64,000 bases of DNA from Scandinavium manionii (lineage in GTDB: Bacteria; Pseudomonadota; Gammaproteobacteria; Enterobacterales; Enterobacteriaceae). The position numbers and the translations under genes are program-made. The DNA is taken from the NCBI RefSeq assembly GCF_024764775.1, contig NZ_JALIGC010000039.1, positions 649,283 to 713,282 on the forward strand, read 5' to 3'. The notes under the pieces are model-generated. The model searched no databases and was not told the DNA's origin. It saw only the letters and a program-made list of their open reading frames with translations. Positions 24,789-32,958 of the stretch are shown here, in pieces. How positions within the stretch are numbered: the first letter of the stretch is position 1; every line of letters begins with the position of its first letter.

Positions 24789-24814
24789 AAACCCGGAGTG
24801 AACCGGGTTTTTTT
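24789..24814. terminator. bidirectional terminator between otsA and uspC
   Basis: Stem AAACCCGG/CCGGGTTT with loop AGTGAA, followed by a T-run on the plus strand and preceded by a run of A residues, so it also works for uspC on the minus strand. It touches the uspC stop codon. Confidence 0.85.
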
Positions 24815-25241
24815 ATTCGTCTTGTAGCGACACCAGCAGCACATCGACACCGCTGTTCCCTGCCACACTTTTCGCGCTACAGGTGGCGCGCGCAAAGAAG
24901 CTTTTATTGTGATTCCCGCAGATAACCAAATCGACCTGCTGCTTCTGGCAAAAATCTTTAATGTGTTCACTTAATTCGCCGCAGGCAATGTTGGTGTTGG
25001 CAATCGGGTAATCGGCGCGGGCCGTCAGTTCGTCGAGAAACTGCCTCGTTTCTTCCTGCATCAACTCGCGTAAGTTTTCGAGCATCGGCGCCGCGAACTG
25101 GTTATACATTTCCGGATCGGTCGCCGAGGTGATGAGACTGATGCGCGCATTGACCGGCCGCGCAATAGCGACCGCTTTACTGACCAGCTTGTGACTTTCC
25201 GGTGTCGGTGCGACAGCAACTAACAAGTGAGTGTAGGTCAT
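24813..25241 (-). CDS. uspC: universal stress protein C
   Basis: A 142-residue UspA-class protein, the same length as E. coli UspC. It starts MTYTHLLVAVAPTPESHKLV and keeps the ICGNHNKSFFARATCSAKSV segment, which is related to the nucleotide-binding loop of ATP-binding Usps but lacks their canonical G-x2-G-x9-G-S/T spacing. UspC is implicated in UV/osmotic stress (as a scaffold for KdpDE) and in motility in E. coli. It is divergent from flhD across a 0.8-kb gap, the E. coli arrangement. Confidence 0.95.
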   Translation of the reverse strand: MTYTHLLVAVAPTPESHKLVSKAVAIARPVNARISLITSATDPEMYNQFAAPMLENLRELMQEETRQFLDELTARADYPIANTNIACGELSEHIKDFCQKQQVDLVICGNHNKSFFARATCSAKSVAGNSGVDVLLVSLQDE

Positions 25242-26038
25242 TGTGCCTCCTTAAAAAGGGACGGAAAAACGCCCATTCATTCCTATTACTCTGTTTTGTA
25301 AGCCTTCGCAAGGGGCCGTAATGGCATGAAATGTGAGGGCCTTCTAACATTCATTAATTATTCTTATATTAAGAATATCGCTTGACAGCAAGTTTGCGTG
25401 GCTTTTTACGCATTTATCCTAAACGCTCACTGTTGATAATATATTTGCAACTCATTCCCAACCTTAATTAACAGAATTCTCATAATTTTCATTTGTAATT
25501 ATTATGAATTATCGAATGGCTAACTCACTGTTTTTCAAGGGCTAGTGGGGTGCGACTTCCGATAGGGTAGAGGGACTTCATACTTTCATTTGGTGATTAT
25601 TAGATTTAGTGTAAAAAAAGAGCAACAGAACGTGTTCTCAGGAGTTATTCAGTTATATGGAATAGAAAAAAACTCAGGTTGGGTGAAATTTATACAAATC
25701 ACAATTGTATCTGATGGATTTACTGCTATGATTCACCCAATTTATGTGACATTCGTCACATAAATTTCAAATTTTAGGTATAGCCACGTTGTATGTGCCA
25801 GAACTGGCGAGTAGAGTTGCGGCGAATTAGGAAAATTCTTAGTTAATTGTAAGATTATTTTAAAATTGTAGGATGGCCTGCCTGAACGCAAAAGCGTCCT
25901 TACAAGCAGAATGGATACAGCGCCTCAATCAACGATGCATTTTTGGCCTTTTCTTTTTTACCGGGTCTTTTACCCGGCGACATCACGGGGTGCGGCTTTG
26001 CCGCATAAAATAATAGTTGGTTATTCGGGATGGGAAAA
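25242..26038 (+). promoter_or_regulatory. flhD: flhDC control region and long 5' leader (797 bp, no gene)
   Basis: No coding frame is convincing here. The uspC-proximal half is very AT-rich, as expected for H-NS binding, and holds a palindrome TATTCTTA-TAT-TAAGAATA (25359-25377). TTGGGTGAA (25679-25687) recurs inverted as TTCACCCAA (25732-25740). The -10 TAGAGT (25812-25817) corresponds to that of E. coli flhDC and puts the start near 25824. The leader is then about 215 nt. It contains hairpins CCGGGT-N5-ACCCGG (25961-25977) and TGCGGC-TTT-GCCGCA (25991-26005) and several GGA motifs, suited to CsrA and sRNA control. Confidence 0.7.
25745..25760 (+). promoter_or_regulatory. flhD: CRP site of flhDC
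   Basis: TGTGA-CATTCG-TCACA has both perfect half-sites of the CRP consensus and sits inside a longer palindrome (AATTTATGTGAC...GTCACATAAATT). Its centre is about 71 bases upstream of the start inferred from the -10 at 25812, matching the -71.5 class I position known for E. coli flhDC. Confidence 0.85.
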
Positions 26039-26389
26039 ATGCATACATCCGAGTTGCTAAAGCATATTTACGACATTAATTTGTCTTATTTATTACTTGC
26101 ACAGCGTTTGATAAGTCAGGATAAAGCCTCTGCCATGTTCCGTCTCGGAATCAACGAAGAGATGGCGACAACGTTAGGCTCTCTGACCCTTCCACAGATG
26201 GTGAAAATAGCGGAAACAAACCAGTTGGTTTGTCAGTTCCGCTTTGACAGTCATCAGACCATCACCCAGCTCACGCAAGAGTCGCGGGTTGATGATTTGC
26301 AACAAATTCACACCGGTATTCTGCTCTCTACTCGCTTACTGAAGGAAGCTAGCCTCGCAGATGGCTCAGCACGGAAAAAAAGGGCCTGA
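26039..26389 (+). CDS. flhD: flagellar master regulator subunit FlhD
   Basis: With FlhC it forms the FlhD4C2 activator of class II flagellar promoters. The start MHTSELLKHIYDINLSYLLL (116 residues) equals the E. coli protein. The ATG three codons upstream (26030) is possible, but GGGATGGGA is spaced correctly only for 26039. The sequence matches E. coli FlhD almost throughout (ASAMFRLGINEEMA, LVCQFRFDSHQTI), and the C-terminal tail is shortened to ADGSARKKRA. flhC starts two bases after the stop codon. Confidence 0.97.
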   Translation: MHTSELLKHIYDINLSYLLLAQRLISQDKASAMFRLGINEEMATTLGSLTLPQMVKIAETNQLVCQFRFDSHQTITQLTQESRVDDLQQIHTGILLSTRLLKEASLADGSARKKRA

Positions 26390-26391
26390 TC

Positions 26392-26970
26392 ATGAGCGAA
26401 AAAAGCATTGTTCAGGAAGCCCGCGACATACAACTGGCAATGGAATTGATTACGCTGGGAGCACGTTTGCAGATGCTCGAAAGCGAAACACAGTTGAGTC
26501 GCGGTCGCCTCATTAAGTTGTACAAAGAGCTGCGCGGTAGCCCGCCGCCGAAAGGCATGCTGCCGTTCTCTACCGACTGGTTTATGACCTGGGAACAGAA
26601 CATCCATTCATCGATGTTCTGTAATGCCTGGCAGTATTTGCTTAAAACCGGTCTGTGCAACGGCGTTGATGCGGTCATCAGGGCTTACCGTCTGTATCTC
26701 GAACAGTGTCCGCAGCAGGAAAATGGGCCAATTTTGGCGCTGACCCGTGCGTGGACCCTGGTCCGTTTTGTTGAGAGCGGTATGCTTGAGCTCAGCGGCT
26801 GCAACAGCTGCGGTGGCAATTTTATCACCCATGCTCACCAACCCGTGGGGAGCTTTGTGTGCAGTCTCTGCCAACCGCCATCACGTGCAGTAAAAAGACG
26901 TAAACTTTCCGGCGTACCTGCCGATATAACACCACAACTGCTGGATGAACAGATAGAGCAAGCTGTTTAA
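26392..26970 (+). CDS. flhC: flagellar master regulator subunit FlhC
   Basis: DNA-binding partner of FlhD, 192 residues as in E. coli. The zinc-binding site CNSCGG...CSLC (about residues 137-160) and the helix-turn-helix-like N-terminal half (RLQMLESETQLSRGRLIKLY) are intact. The 3' end of the gene carries a sigma-28 promoter (26901-26927) that reads out of the coding region, so the codons there are under double constraint. Confidence 0.97.
   Translation: MSEKSIVQEARDIQLAMELITLGARLQMLESETQLSRGRLIKLYKELRGSPPPKGMLPFSTDWFMTWEQNIHSSMFCNAWQYLLKTGLCNGVDAVIRAYRLYLEQCPQQENGPILALTRAWTLVRFVESGMLELSGCNSCGGNFITHAHQPVGSFVCSLCQPPSRAVKRRKLSGVPADITPQLLDEQIEQAV
26901..26927 (+). promoter_or_regulatory. sigma-28 (FliA) promoter inside flhC for motR and motAB-cheAW
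   Basis: TAAACTTT-N11-GCCGATAT matches the FliA consensus TAAAGTTT-N11-GCCGATAA at 14 of 16 positions with exact spacing, inside the last 25 codons of flhC. In E. coli the class III promoter for MotR/motA is likewise inside flhC. The predicted start is near 26935. Confidence 0.8.
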
Positions 26971-27029
26971 CCGACGATCAGGTGTGGCAAAACACTCCAG
27001 CAGCGGACGAAGGTCCGCTGCTTTTTTTT
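26935..27029 (+). ncRNA. motR: MotR-like small RNA
   Basis: From the start predicted by the sigma-28 promoter in flhC to the terminator before motA is about 95 nt, close to the size reported for E. coli MotR, a FliA-dependent sRNA of the motA 5' region that raises flagellar number. The terminator is a strong hairpin CAGCGGAC-GAAG-GTCCGCTG (27001-27020) with eight T residues. Full-length motA mRNA must read through it. Position and architecture are seen; function is inferred from the homologue. Confidence 0.65.
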
Positions 27030-27094
27030 GCCGCCGTTTCGGTGAAATGCTCCTCTGTTCATCCCGGGCTTATCAATAGCGGAAGGATGATGTC

Positions 27095-27985
27095 GTGCTT
27101 ATCTTATTAGGTTACCTGGTTGTTCTTGGTACAGTTTTCGGCGGGTATGCGTTCACCGGCGGACACCTTGGGGCACTCTATCAGCCTGCTGAACTGATTA
27201 TTATTGGCGGCGCGGGCCTAGGGGCATTTATCGTTGGCAACAACGGTAAGGCCATCAAGGGAACGCTGAAGGCGCTGCCGTTGCTGTTTCGTCGTTCGAA
27301 GTACACCAAAAGTATGTACATGGATCTGCTGGCGCTGCTGTATCGGCTGATGGCCAAGTCACGCCAGCAGGGGATGTTCTCGCTCGAACGTGATATCGAA
27401 AATCCGACCGAAAGTGAAATCTTCGCCAGCTATCCGCGCATTCTGGCCGACAAAATCATGCTGGAGTTCATCGTCGATTATTTGCGTCTCATCATCAGCG
27501 GCAACATGAACACCTTTGAAATTGAAGCGCTGATGGACGAAGAAATTGAAACCCACGAAAGCGAAGCCGAAGTGCCGGCCAACAGCCTTGCGCTGGTGGG
27601 TGATTCGCTGCCTGCATTCGGGATTGTAGCGGCGGTAATGGGCGTGGTTCACGCGCTCGGCTCGGCGGACCGTCCGGCGGCAGAGCTCGGGGCGATGATT
27701 GCCCATGCGATGGTCGGTACTTTCCTCGGTATTTTGCTGGCTTACGGATTCATTTCCCCGCTGGCGACGGTGCTGCGTCAGAAAAGTGCGGAAACCACCA
27801 AAATGATGCAGTGCGTCAAAATCACGCTGCTGTCGAATCTCAATGGCTACGCACCGCCAATCGCGGTGGAGTTTGGTCGTAAGACGTTGTACTCCAGCGA
27901 ACGTCCATCGTTCATTGAGCTGGAAGAGCACGTTCGTGCGGTGCGCAATCCGACGGCACAACAGACGACCACCGAGGACGCATGA
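27095..27985 (+). CDS. motA: flagellar motor stator protein MotA
   Basis: Proton-channel stator subunit that pushes on FliG, 296 residues against 295 in E. coli. The torque-generating charges Arg90 and Glu98 in the cytoplasmic loop (AKSRQQGMFSLERD) and the conserved prolines of helices 3 and 4 (DSLPAFGIV, GFISPLATV) are present. There are four transmembrane segments. The start codon is GTG with GGAAGGA upstream. It overlaps motB by four bases (ATGA). Confidence 0.98.
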   Translation: MLILLGYLVVLGTVFGGYAFTGGHLGALYQPAELIIIGGAGLGAFIVGNNGKAIKGTLKALPLLFRRSKYTKSMYMDLLALLYRLMAKSRQQGMFSLERDIENPTESEIFASYPRILADKIMLEFIVDYLRLIISGNMNTFEIEALMDEEIETHESEAEVPANSLALVGDSLPAFGIVAAVMGVVHALGSADRPAAELGAMIAHAMVGTFLGILLAYGFISPLATVLRQKSAETTKMMQCVKITLLSNLNGYAPPIAVEFGRKTLYSSERPSFIELEEHVRAVRNPTAQQTTTEDA

Positions 27986-28911
27986 AAAATCAAGCCCACC
28001 CGATCGTCATCGTTAAGCGACGTAAGCATAAAAGCCACAGCAGCGCCGGGCACGGCTCGTGGAAAATTGCTTATGCCGACTTTATGACCGCGATGATGGC
28101 CTTCTTTCTGGTGATGTGGCTCATTTCTATTTCCAGCCCGAAAGAGCTGATTCAGATTGCCGAATATTTCCGCACGCCGCTGGCCACCGCGGTCACCGGC
28201 GGGGCGCGTATTTCTAACAGCGACAGCCCCATTCCCGGCGGTGGGGACGATTACACCCAGCAGCAGGGCGAAGTGAAAAAAGAGCCGAATATCGATGAGT
28301 TGAAAAAGCGCATGGAGCAGAACCGGCTGAAGAAAGTTCGCGGCGAACTTGATCAGCTGATCGAGTCCGATCCGAAACTACGCGCGCTGCGCCAGTATCT
28401 GAAAATCGATTTGGTGCAGGAAGGGCTGCGGATTCAGATTATCGACAGTCAGAACCGCCCGATGTTTAAAACCGGCAGCGCCGAAGTGGAATCGTACATG
28501 CGCGATATCCTGCGTGCGATTGCCCCAGTACTGAATGAAGTGCCGAACAAAATCAGTCTTTCAGGCCACACCGACGATTACCCGTACGCCAACGGTGACC
28601 GCGGTTACAGCAACTGGGAACTCTCAGCCGATCGCGCAAACGCCTCGCGCCGGGAGCTGGTTGCCGGTGGCCTGGACGACGGCAAAGTGCTGCGTGTCAT
28701 CGGCATGGCCAACACCATGAAGTTAAAGCCGCACGGCGGTGATGACGCTATCAACCGCCGCATCAGTTTACTGGTGCTGAACACTCAGGCTGAGCAGGCG
28801 ATTCTTCATGAAAACGCCGCCAGCCAGAACGAACCGTTAAGCGTATTACAGCAACCGGCGGCACTGCCTCCGGCGGCCAGTCCCACAGCGCCACAATCCT
28901 TCCAGAGGTGA
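27982..28911 (+). CDS. motB: flagellar motor stator protein MotB
   Basis: Anchors the stator to peptidoglycan and carries the proton-accepting aspartate. Asp33 in the single N-terminal helix (WKIAYADFMTAMMAFF) corresponds to E. coli Asp32, shifted by one extra residue. A plug/linker region follows, then the C-terminal OmpA-like peptidoglycan domain (about 160-275, SLSGHTDDYPYANG...NWELSADRANA). It is 309 residues, with a Pro/Ala-rich tail. The start overlaps the motA stop. Confidence 0.98.
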   Translation: MKNQAHPIVIVKRRKHKSHSSAGHGSWKIAYADFMTAMMAFFLVMWLISISSPKELIQIAEYFRTPLATAVTGGARISNSDSPIPGGGDDYTQQQGEVKKEPNIDELKKRMEQNRLKKVRGELDQLIESDPKLRALRQYLKIDLVQEGLRIQIIDSQNRPMFKTGSAEVESYMRDILRAIAPVLNEVPNKISLSGHTDDYPYANGDRGYSNWELSADRANASRRELVAGGLDDGKVLRVIGMANTMKLKPHGGDDAINRRISLLVLNTQAEQAILHENAASQNEPLSVLQQPAALPPAASPTAPQSFQR

Positions 28912-28915
28912 TAGC

Positions 28916-30943
28916 GTGAGCATGGATATCAGCGATTTTTATCAGACATTTTTTGATGAAGCCGACGAATTGTTGGCGGATATGGAGCAGCACCTGCTGG
29001 ACCTCGTTCCAGAAGCCCCTGACTCAGAGCAACTGAACGCCATTTTTCGTGCCGCGCACTCGATAAAAGGCGGCGCGGGCACCTTCGGTTTTAGCGTTTT
29101 GCAGGAAACCACGCACCTGATGGAAAACCTGCTGGACGACGCACGGCGCGGTGAGATGCAGCTCAATACCGACATTATCAACCTGTTTTTGGAAACGAAA
29201 GACATTATGCAGGAACAGCTCGATGCCTATAAAAGCTCGCAGGAACCGGACGCTGCCAGCTTTGAATACATCTGTCATGCTCTGCGCCAGCTGGCCTTAG
29301 ACGCAAAAGGTGAGGCGGTACCTCCGGCGGCGGGCGCAAAACTGACCGTGGTCGACAGCGAAGAAGCTGAAAGTGACGTGGCGATTGCCGCGGAACACAG
29401 CGCGGGTCAAACCCGCATTGTGCTTTCGCGCCTGAAAGCCGGTGAGCCGGAGATGTTGCAGGACGAACTCAGCAATCTCGCGCAGATAAGCCATGTGGTG
29501 AAAACGGCCGACTCCCTCAGCGCTAACCTCGATGGCGCGGTCTCGCAGGACGATATCGTGGCGGTGCTGTGCTTCGTTATTGAAGCCGATCAGATTGCCT
29601 TTGAAAACGCAGCGACAACCGCAGTTGCTGAAACGGCACCGGAAGGGGATGCTCCTGCGGTGCCTGCGGCGGTCAATGCGCCGGTACTCAAAGCCGTGCC
29701 GAAAGAGACCGTGCCAGCTCCGCGCATCGAGCGTGAAAAACCGGCGAAGGCCAGTGAATCGACCAGTATCCGCGTGGCGGTTGAAAAGGTCGATCAGCTG
29801 ATTAACCTGGTGGGCGAACTGGTTATCACCCAGTCGATGCTGGCCCAGCGTTCCAACGAGCTGGATCCGGTTGAGCACGGTGATTTGATAACCAGCATGG
29901 GGCAGCTCGAGCGTAACGCTCGCGACCTGCAGGAATCGGTAATGTCGATTCGTATGATGCCGATGGAATACGTCTTCAGCCGGTTCCCGCGTCTGGTGCG
30001 AGACCTGGCAGGCAAACTGAATAAGCAAGTAGAACTGACCCTGATGGGCAGCTCTACAGAACTGGATAAAAGCCTGATCGAACGCATTATCGACCCGTTG
30101 ACGCACCTGGTGCGAAACAGTCTCGATCACGGCATCGAATCGCCAGAAAATCGCATGGCAGTGGGTAAATCTGCAGTCGGCAACCTGATTCTCTCGGCGG
30201 AGCACCAGGGTGGAAACATCTGTATCGAAGTCACCGACGACGGCGCAGGTCTGAACCGTGACCGTATTCTGGCGAAGGCGATGTCGCAGGGTATGGCGGT
30301 CAGCGAAAACATGACTGACGAAGATGTCGGGATGCTGATTTTCGCGCCTGGCTTCTCGACCGCCGAGCAGGTGACTGACGTTTCCGGGCGCGGCGTCGGC
30401 ATGGATGTGGTGAAACGGAACATTCAGGAGATGGGCGGCCACGTTGAGATTAAATCGAAGCAGGGCGCGGGCACCACTATTCGCATTCTGCTGCCGCTGA
30501 CCCTGGCGATCCTCGACGGCATGTCGGTGAAAGTGAGCGGTGAAGTCTTCATTCTGCCGCTGAATGCGGTGATGGAATCCTTGCAACCGCGGGATGAAGA
30601 TTTGCATCCGTTGGCGGGTGGCGAGCGCGTGCTGGAAGTGCGCGGCGAATACTTGCCGCTGGTAGAATTGTGGAAAGTTTTCGATGTTCAGGGGGCCAAA
30701 ACCGAAGCCACTCAGGGCATCGTGGTTATCCTGCAAAGCGCAGGCCGCCGCTACGCGCTGCTGGTGGATCAGCTGATCGGCCAGCATCAGGTGGTGGTGA
30801 AAAATCTGGAAAGCAATTACCGCAAAGTGCCGGGCATTTCAGCCGCCACCATCCTCGGGGATGGCAGTGTGGCGCTGATTGTCGATGTTCAGGCCTTGCA
30901 GGGTTTGAATCGTGAGCAACGTGTGGCGAACACCGCCGCCTGA
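28916..30943 (+). CDS. cheA: chemotaxis histidine kinase CheA
   Basis: Receptor-coupled kinase phosphorylating CheY and CheB. Domains are P1 with phospho-His48 (FRAAHSIKGGAG), P2 (about 160-230), P3 dimerisation (about 285-355), P4 ATPase (HLVRNSLDHGIES, DDGAGLNRDRI, GRGVGMDVV) and P5 CheW-like. It has 675 residues, about 21 more than E. coli CheA, with the extra length in the P1-P2 and P2-P3 linkers. Met98 (ETKDIMQEQ), the start of the short form CheA-S in E. coli, is conserved. The start is GTG, four bases after motB. Confidence 0.98.
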   Translation: MSMDISDFYQTFFDEADELLADMEQHLLDLVPEAPDSEQLNAIFRAAHSIKGGAGTFGFSVLQETTHLMENLLDDARRGEMQLNTDIINLFLETKDIMQEQLDAYKSSQEPDAASFEYICHALRQLALDAKGEAVPPAAGAKLTVVDSEEAESDVAIAAEHSAGQTRIVLSRLKAGEPEMLQDELSNLAQISHVVKTADSLSANLDGAVSQDDIVAVLCFVIEADQIAFENAATTAVAETAPEGDAPAVPAAVNAPVLKAVPKETVPAPRIEREKPAKASESTSIRVAVEKVDQLINLVGELVITQSMLAQRSNELDPVEHGDLITSMGQLERNARDLQESVMSIRMMPMEYVFSRFPRLVRDLAGKLNKQVELTLMGSSTELDKSLIERIIDPLTHLVRNSLDHGIESPENRMAVGKSAVGNLILSAEHQGGNICIEVTDDGAGLNRDRILAKAMSQGMAVSENMTDEDVGMLIFAPGFSTAEQVTDVSGRGVGMDVVKRNIQEMGGHVEIKSKQGAGTTIRILLPLTLAILDGMSVKVSGEVFILPLNAVMESLQPRDEDLHPLAGGERVLEVRGEYLPLVELWKVFDVQGAKTEATQGIVVILQSAGRRYALLVDQLIGQHQVVVKNLESNYRKVPGISAATILGDGSVALIVDVQALQGLNREQRVANTAA

Positions 30944-30964
30944 TGGCAAGAAGAAGGGAAAAAA

Positions 30965-31468
30965 ATGACCGGTATGACGAATGTAGCAAAACTGGCGGGC
31001 GAACCCTCGGGCCAGGAGTTCCTGGTCTTCACGTTGGGGAATGAAGAGTACGGGATTGATATCCTGAAGGTACAGGAAATTCGCGGTTACGATCAGGTAA
31101 CGCGCATTGCCAACACCCCGTCGTTCATTAAAGGTGTGACCAACCTGCGCGGTGTGATTGTGCCGATAGTCGACCTGCGCGTGAAGTTCAGCCAGGAAGA
31201 TGTGGAGTACAACGACAACACGGTGGTGATTGTTCTGAATCTCAGCCAGCGGGTGGTGGGGATTGTAGTAGATGGCGTGTCTGACGTGCTGTCGCTGGCG
31301 TCGGATCAGATTCGCCCGGCGCCGGAATTCGCCGTCACGCTGTCGACCGAATATCTCACCGGTCTCGGTGCGCTCGATGAACGCATGCTCATTCTGGTGA
31401 ATATCGAAAAGCTGCTTAACAGCGAAGAAATGTCTCTGCTCGACAGCGCCGCCATCAGCGCCGCGTAA
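30965..31468 (+). CDS. cheW: chemotaxis coupling protein CheW
   Basis: Adaptor linking chemoreceptors to CheA in the polar arrays, 167 residues as in E. coli. It is a single CheW (SH3-like double barrel) domain with FLVFTLGNEEYGIDILKVQE at the start and GVTNLRGVIVPIVDLR in the receptor-binding face. It is last gene of the motAB-cheAW unit. In E. coli tar follows directly; here a hairpin and a pilus operon intervene. Confidence 0.98.
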   Translation: MTGMTNVAKLAGEPSGQEFLVFTLGNEEYGIDILKVQEIRGYDQVTRIANTPSFIKGVTNLRGVIVPIVDLRVKFSQEDVEYNDNTVVIVLNLSQRVVGIVVDGVSDVLSLASDQIRPAPEFAVTLSTEYLTGLGALDERMLILVNIEKLLNSEEMSLLDSAAISAA

Positions 31469-31472
31469 AGAT

Positions 31473-31496
31473 TTCCCCCCGTAACTGCGGGGGGAA
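31473..31496 (+). terminator. GC-rich hairpin after cheW
   Basis: A 9-bp stem TTCCCCCCG/CGGGGGGAA with a six-base loop starts four bases after the cheW stop. No T-run follows, so termination may be partial or Rho-assisted. Confidence 0.5.
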
Positions 31497-31812
31497 TACC
31501 CCTCTGGTTTTACCCTTCCTTAACTACAGGTTAGGACCGCTAATATGCTCCCATTAACGCTGTGTGATTTACATCACAATAGAGGGAATATATTGTTTGC
31601 ATCGTGTCATTTACGTCTGCCGATTCGATTGTAATTACATGATTTGTAAAGCGTAAATAAGTAAATACGGTAAAAGGCTTAATTTGCCTCCCGAAGTTGG
31701 TTGAATGAAATCTCCTGGACTAAATTTCAGATAAGGCGCCTGTGAGGTGGCCTGCTAACCTTCTGACGCACAACAAAAAAGCGCCAGGACTTCTGACTCC
31801 GGAGACGACCCG
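31497..31812 (+). promoter_or_regulatory. pilus operon control region with CRP site
   Basis: A 316-bp AT-rich gap with no coding frame. A perfect CRP site TGTGA-TTTACA-TCACA lies at 31563-31578. A possible -10, TGTAAT (31630-31635), would put CRP at about -71, the same spacing as at flhD, but the -35 is poor. A CCGGAGACG ribosome-binding sequence precedes the first pilin ATG. The region is much richer in A+T than the flanking genes, suggesting H-NS-type silencing of an acquired operon. Confidence 0.6.
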
Positions 31813-32382
31813 ATGAACAGAACACGTCTTCTTATTACCTCCGTCAGTTTACTGGCGCTGGCGTCCTCAGGCGCACAGGCTGTCACCAGCCTTGGCACAA
31901 TTGGTGCAACCTTAACCCTGACCAACGGTTGTCTGATCAACGGTTCACCCAGCCAAAGCGGGATCAACTTCGGTTCGCTCGATTTTGGTACGCATCCGGC
32001 AACCTTCGCCACGCTTACCACTCAGCTTTCGGGTGCCAGCGGTGGCAACAGCTTTACCGTCCAGTGCACCACCAATAGCTACACAGTGACCATCTCCGGG
32101 AATGCCAACAGCACTGCGCCAGGAACGGTCGTCGGCACGCCGGGCACACCGGGCCGCTATCTGATCAGTACCACCGATGCTGAGCAGGGGGTGGCGTATA
32201 GCCTCTACAGCGATAGCGGCTACAACAACGTGATAACCAACAACACCGCATTGCCGATAGCCTCCACCACCGGTGGCGTGGACAGCTACACCCTGTACGG
32301 ACGTATTCAGGGCGGCGGCGACAGCGTGACCGTCGTGCCGGGCACTTACACCGACACGATTAACGTCAGCGTCAATTACTAA
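31813..32382 (+). CDS. spore coat protein U domain pilin, probable major subunit
   Basis: Predicted exported pilin of an archaic (Csu-type) chaperone-usher pilus, 189 residues. The signal peptide (1-23, ending GAQA) is followed by one SCPU domain with the cysteine pair of pilin folds (TNGCLING, VQCTTNSY) and a donor-strand-like start (GTIGATLTLTNGC). The C-terminus GTYTDTINVSVNY is the family's final beta strand. First gene of five in order pilin-pilin-chaperone-usher-tip, the layout of Acinetobacter csu. The exact subunit role (shaft or minor) is inferred from order. Confidence 0.85.
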   Translation: MNRTRLLITSVSLLALASSGAQAVTSLGTIGATLTLTNGCLINGSPSQSGINFGSLDFGTHPATFATLTTQLSGASGGNSFTVQCTTNSYTVTISGNANSTAPGTVVGTPGTPGRYLISTTDAEQGVAYSLYSDSGYNNVITNNTALPIASTTGGVDSYTLYGRIQGGGDSVTVVPGTYTDTINVSVNY

Positions 32383-32390
32383 ACCCGCGA

Positions 32391-32942
32391 ATGACATGGG
32401 GTGCGTCAGGCTTCCTGCGGGAAGCCCGGGAATGGCTACGCCTTTTTGGACTGGTTGTGCTGCTGAGTATGAGCTTTCCGGTGCAGGCGCTGACGGTCTC
32501 CACCCAGTCATTCAAGGTCAATGCCACCATCACCCCGGGCTGTTCCGTGGCCACGGGTACTGGCGGGGCGATGGGGTCGCTGAATTTTGGCAGCTACAGC
32601 GGGGTGAAGTCTGGGCAGGTCAGCACCCAGTTTGTACCGAACGCCTCATTCACGCTGGCCTGTACGCCGGGCGTAGCGCTGAGCATGAGCATAAACGGCG
32701 GGCAGAATTACACCACGGTGCGCAACATGCAGCGTTCCGGTGGCACCGATCGGGTGCCTTACAGGCTGTACACCAGCAGTAGCCTGGCGGCCAACAGTGA
32801 AATTGGGGTCAATCAGAGTGTCTCCGTGGCCTACACCACCGGCGACAGTATTGCGCTCACCCTTTATGGGGCCGCGCAGTTAACCGGCTTTAGCCCGGCA
32901 GGAAATTACACTGACCAACTCACCGTGACGTTGTCATGGTAA
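32391..32942 (+). CDS. spore coat protein U domain pilin, second subunit
   Basis: A 183-residue exported SCPU-domain protein eight bases after the first pilin gene. The N-terminus is unusually long before the hydrophobic core (MTWGASGFLREAREWLRLFG, cleavage after PVQA near residue 33), and no clear ribosome-binding site precedes it, so translation may be coupled. The mature part shows FKVNATITPGC, NFGSYSGV and the closing strand GNYTDQLTVTLSW. It is probably a minor or adaptor subunit. Confidence 0.82.
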   Translation: MTWGASGFLREAREWLRLFGLVVLLSMSFPVQALTVSTQSFKVNATITPGCSVATGTGGAMGSLNFGSYSGVKSGQVSTQFVPNASFTLACTPGVALSMSINGGQNYTTVRNMQRSGGTDRVPYRLYTSSSLAANSEIGVNQSVSVAYTTGDSIALTLYGAAQLTGFSPAGNYTDQLTVTLSW

Positions 32943-32958
32943 TACAGGGAGAAACACG

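Noticed and set aside
24813..26038. Insertion sequence remnant upstream of flhD, as found in some E. coli K-12 strains
   Set aside because: No terminal repeats, target duplication or transposase frame could be seen.
27030..27094. A second motA promoter between the terminator and motA
   Set aside because: No FliA or sigma-70 pair with acceptable spacing is visible; the promoter inside flhC explains expression.
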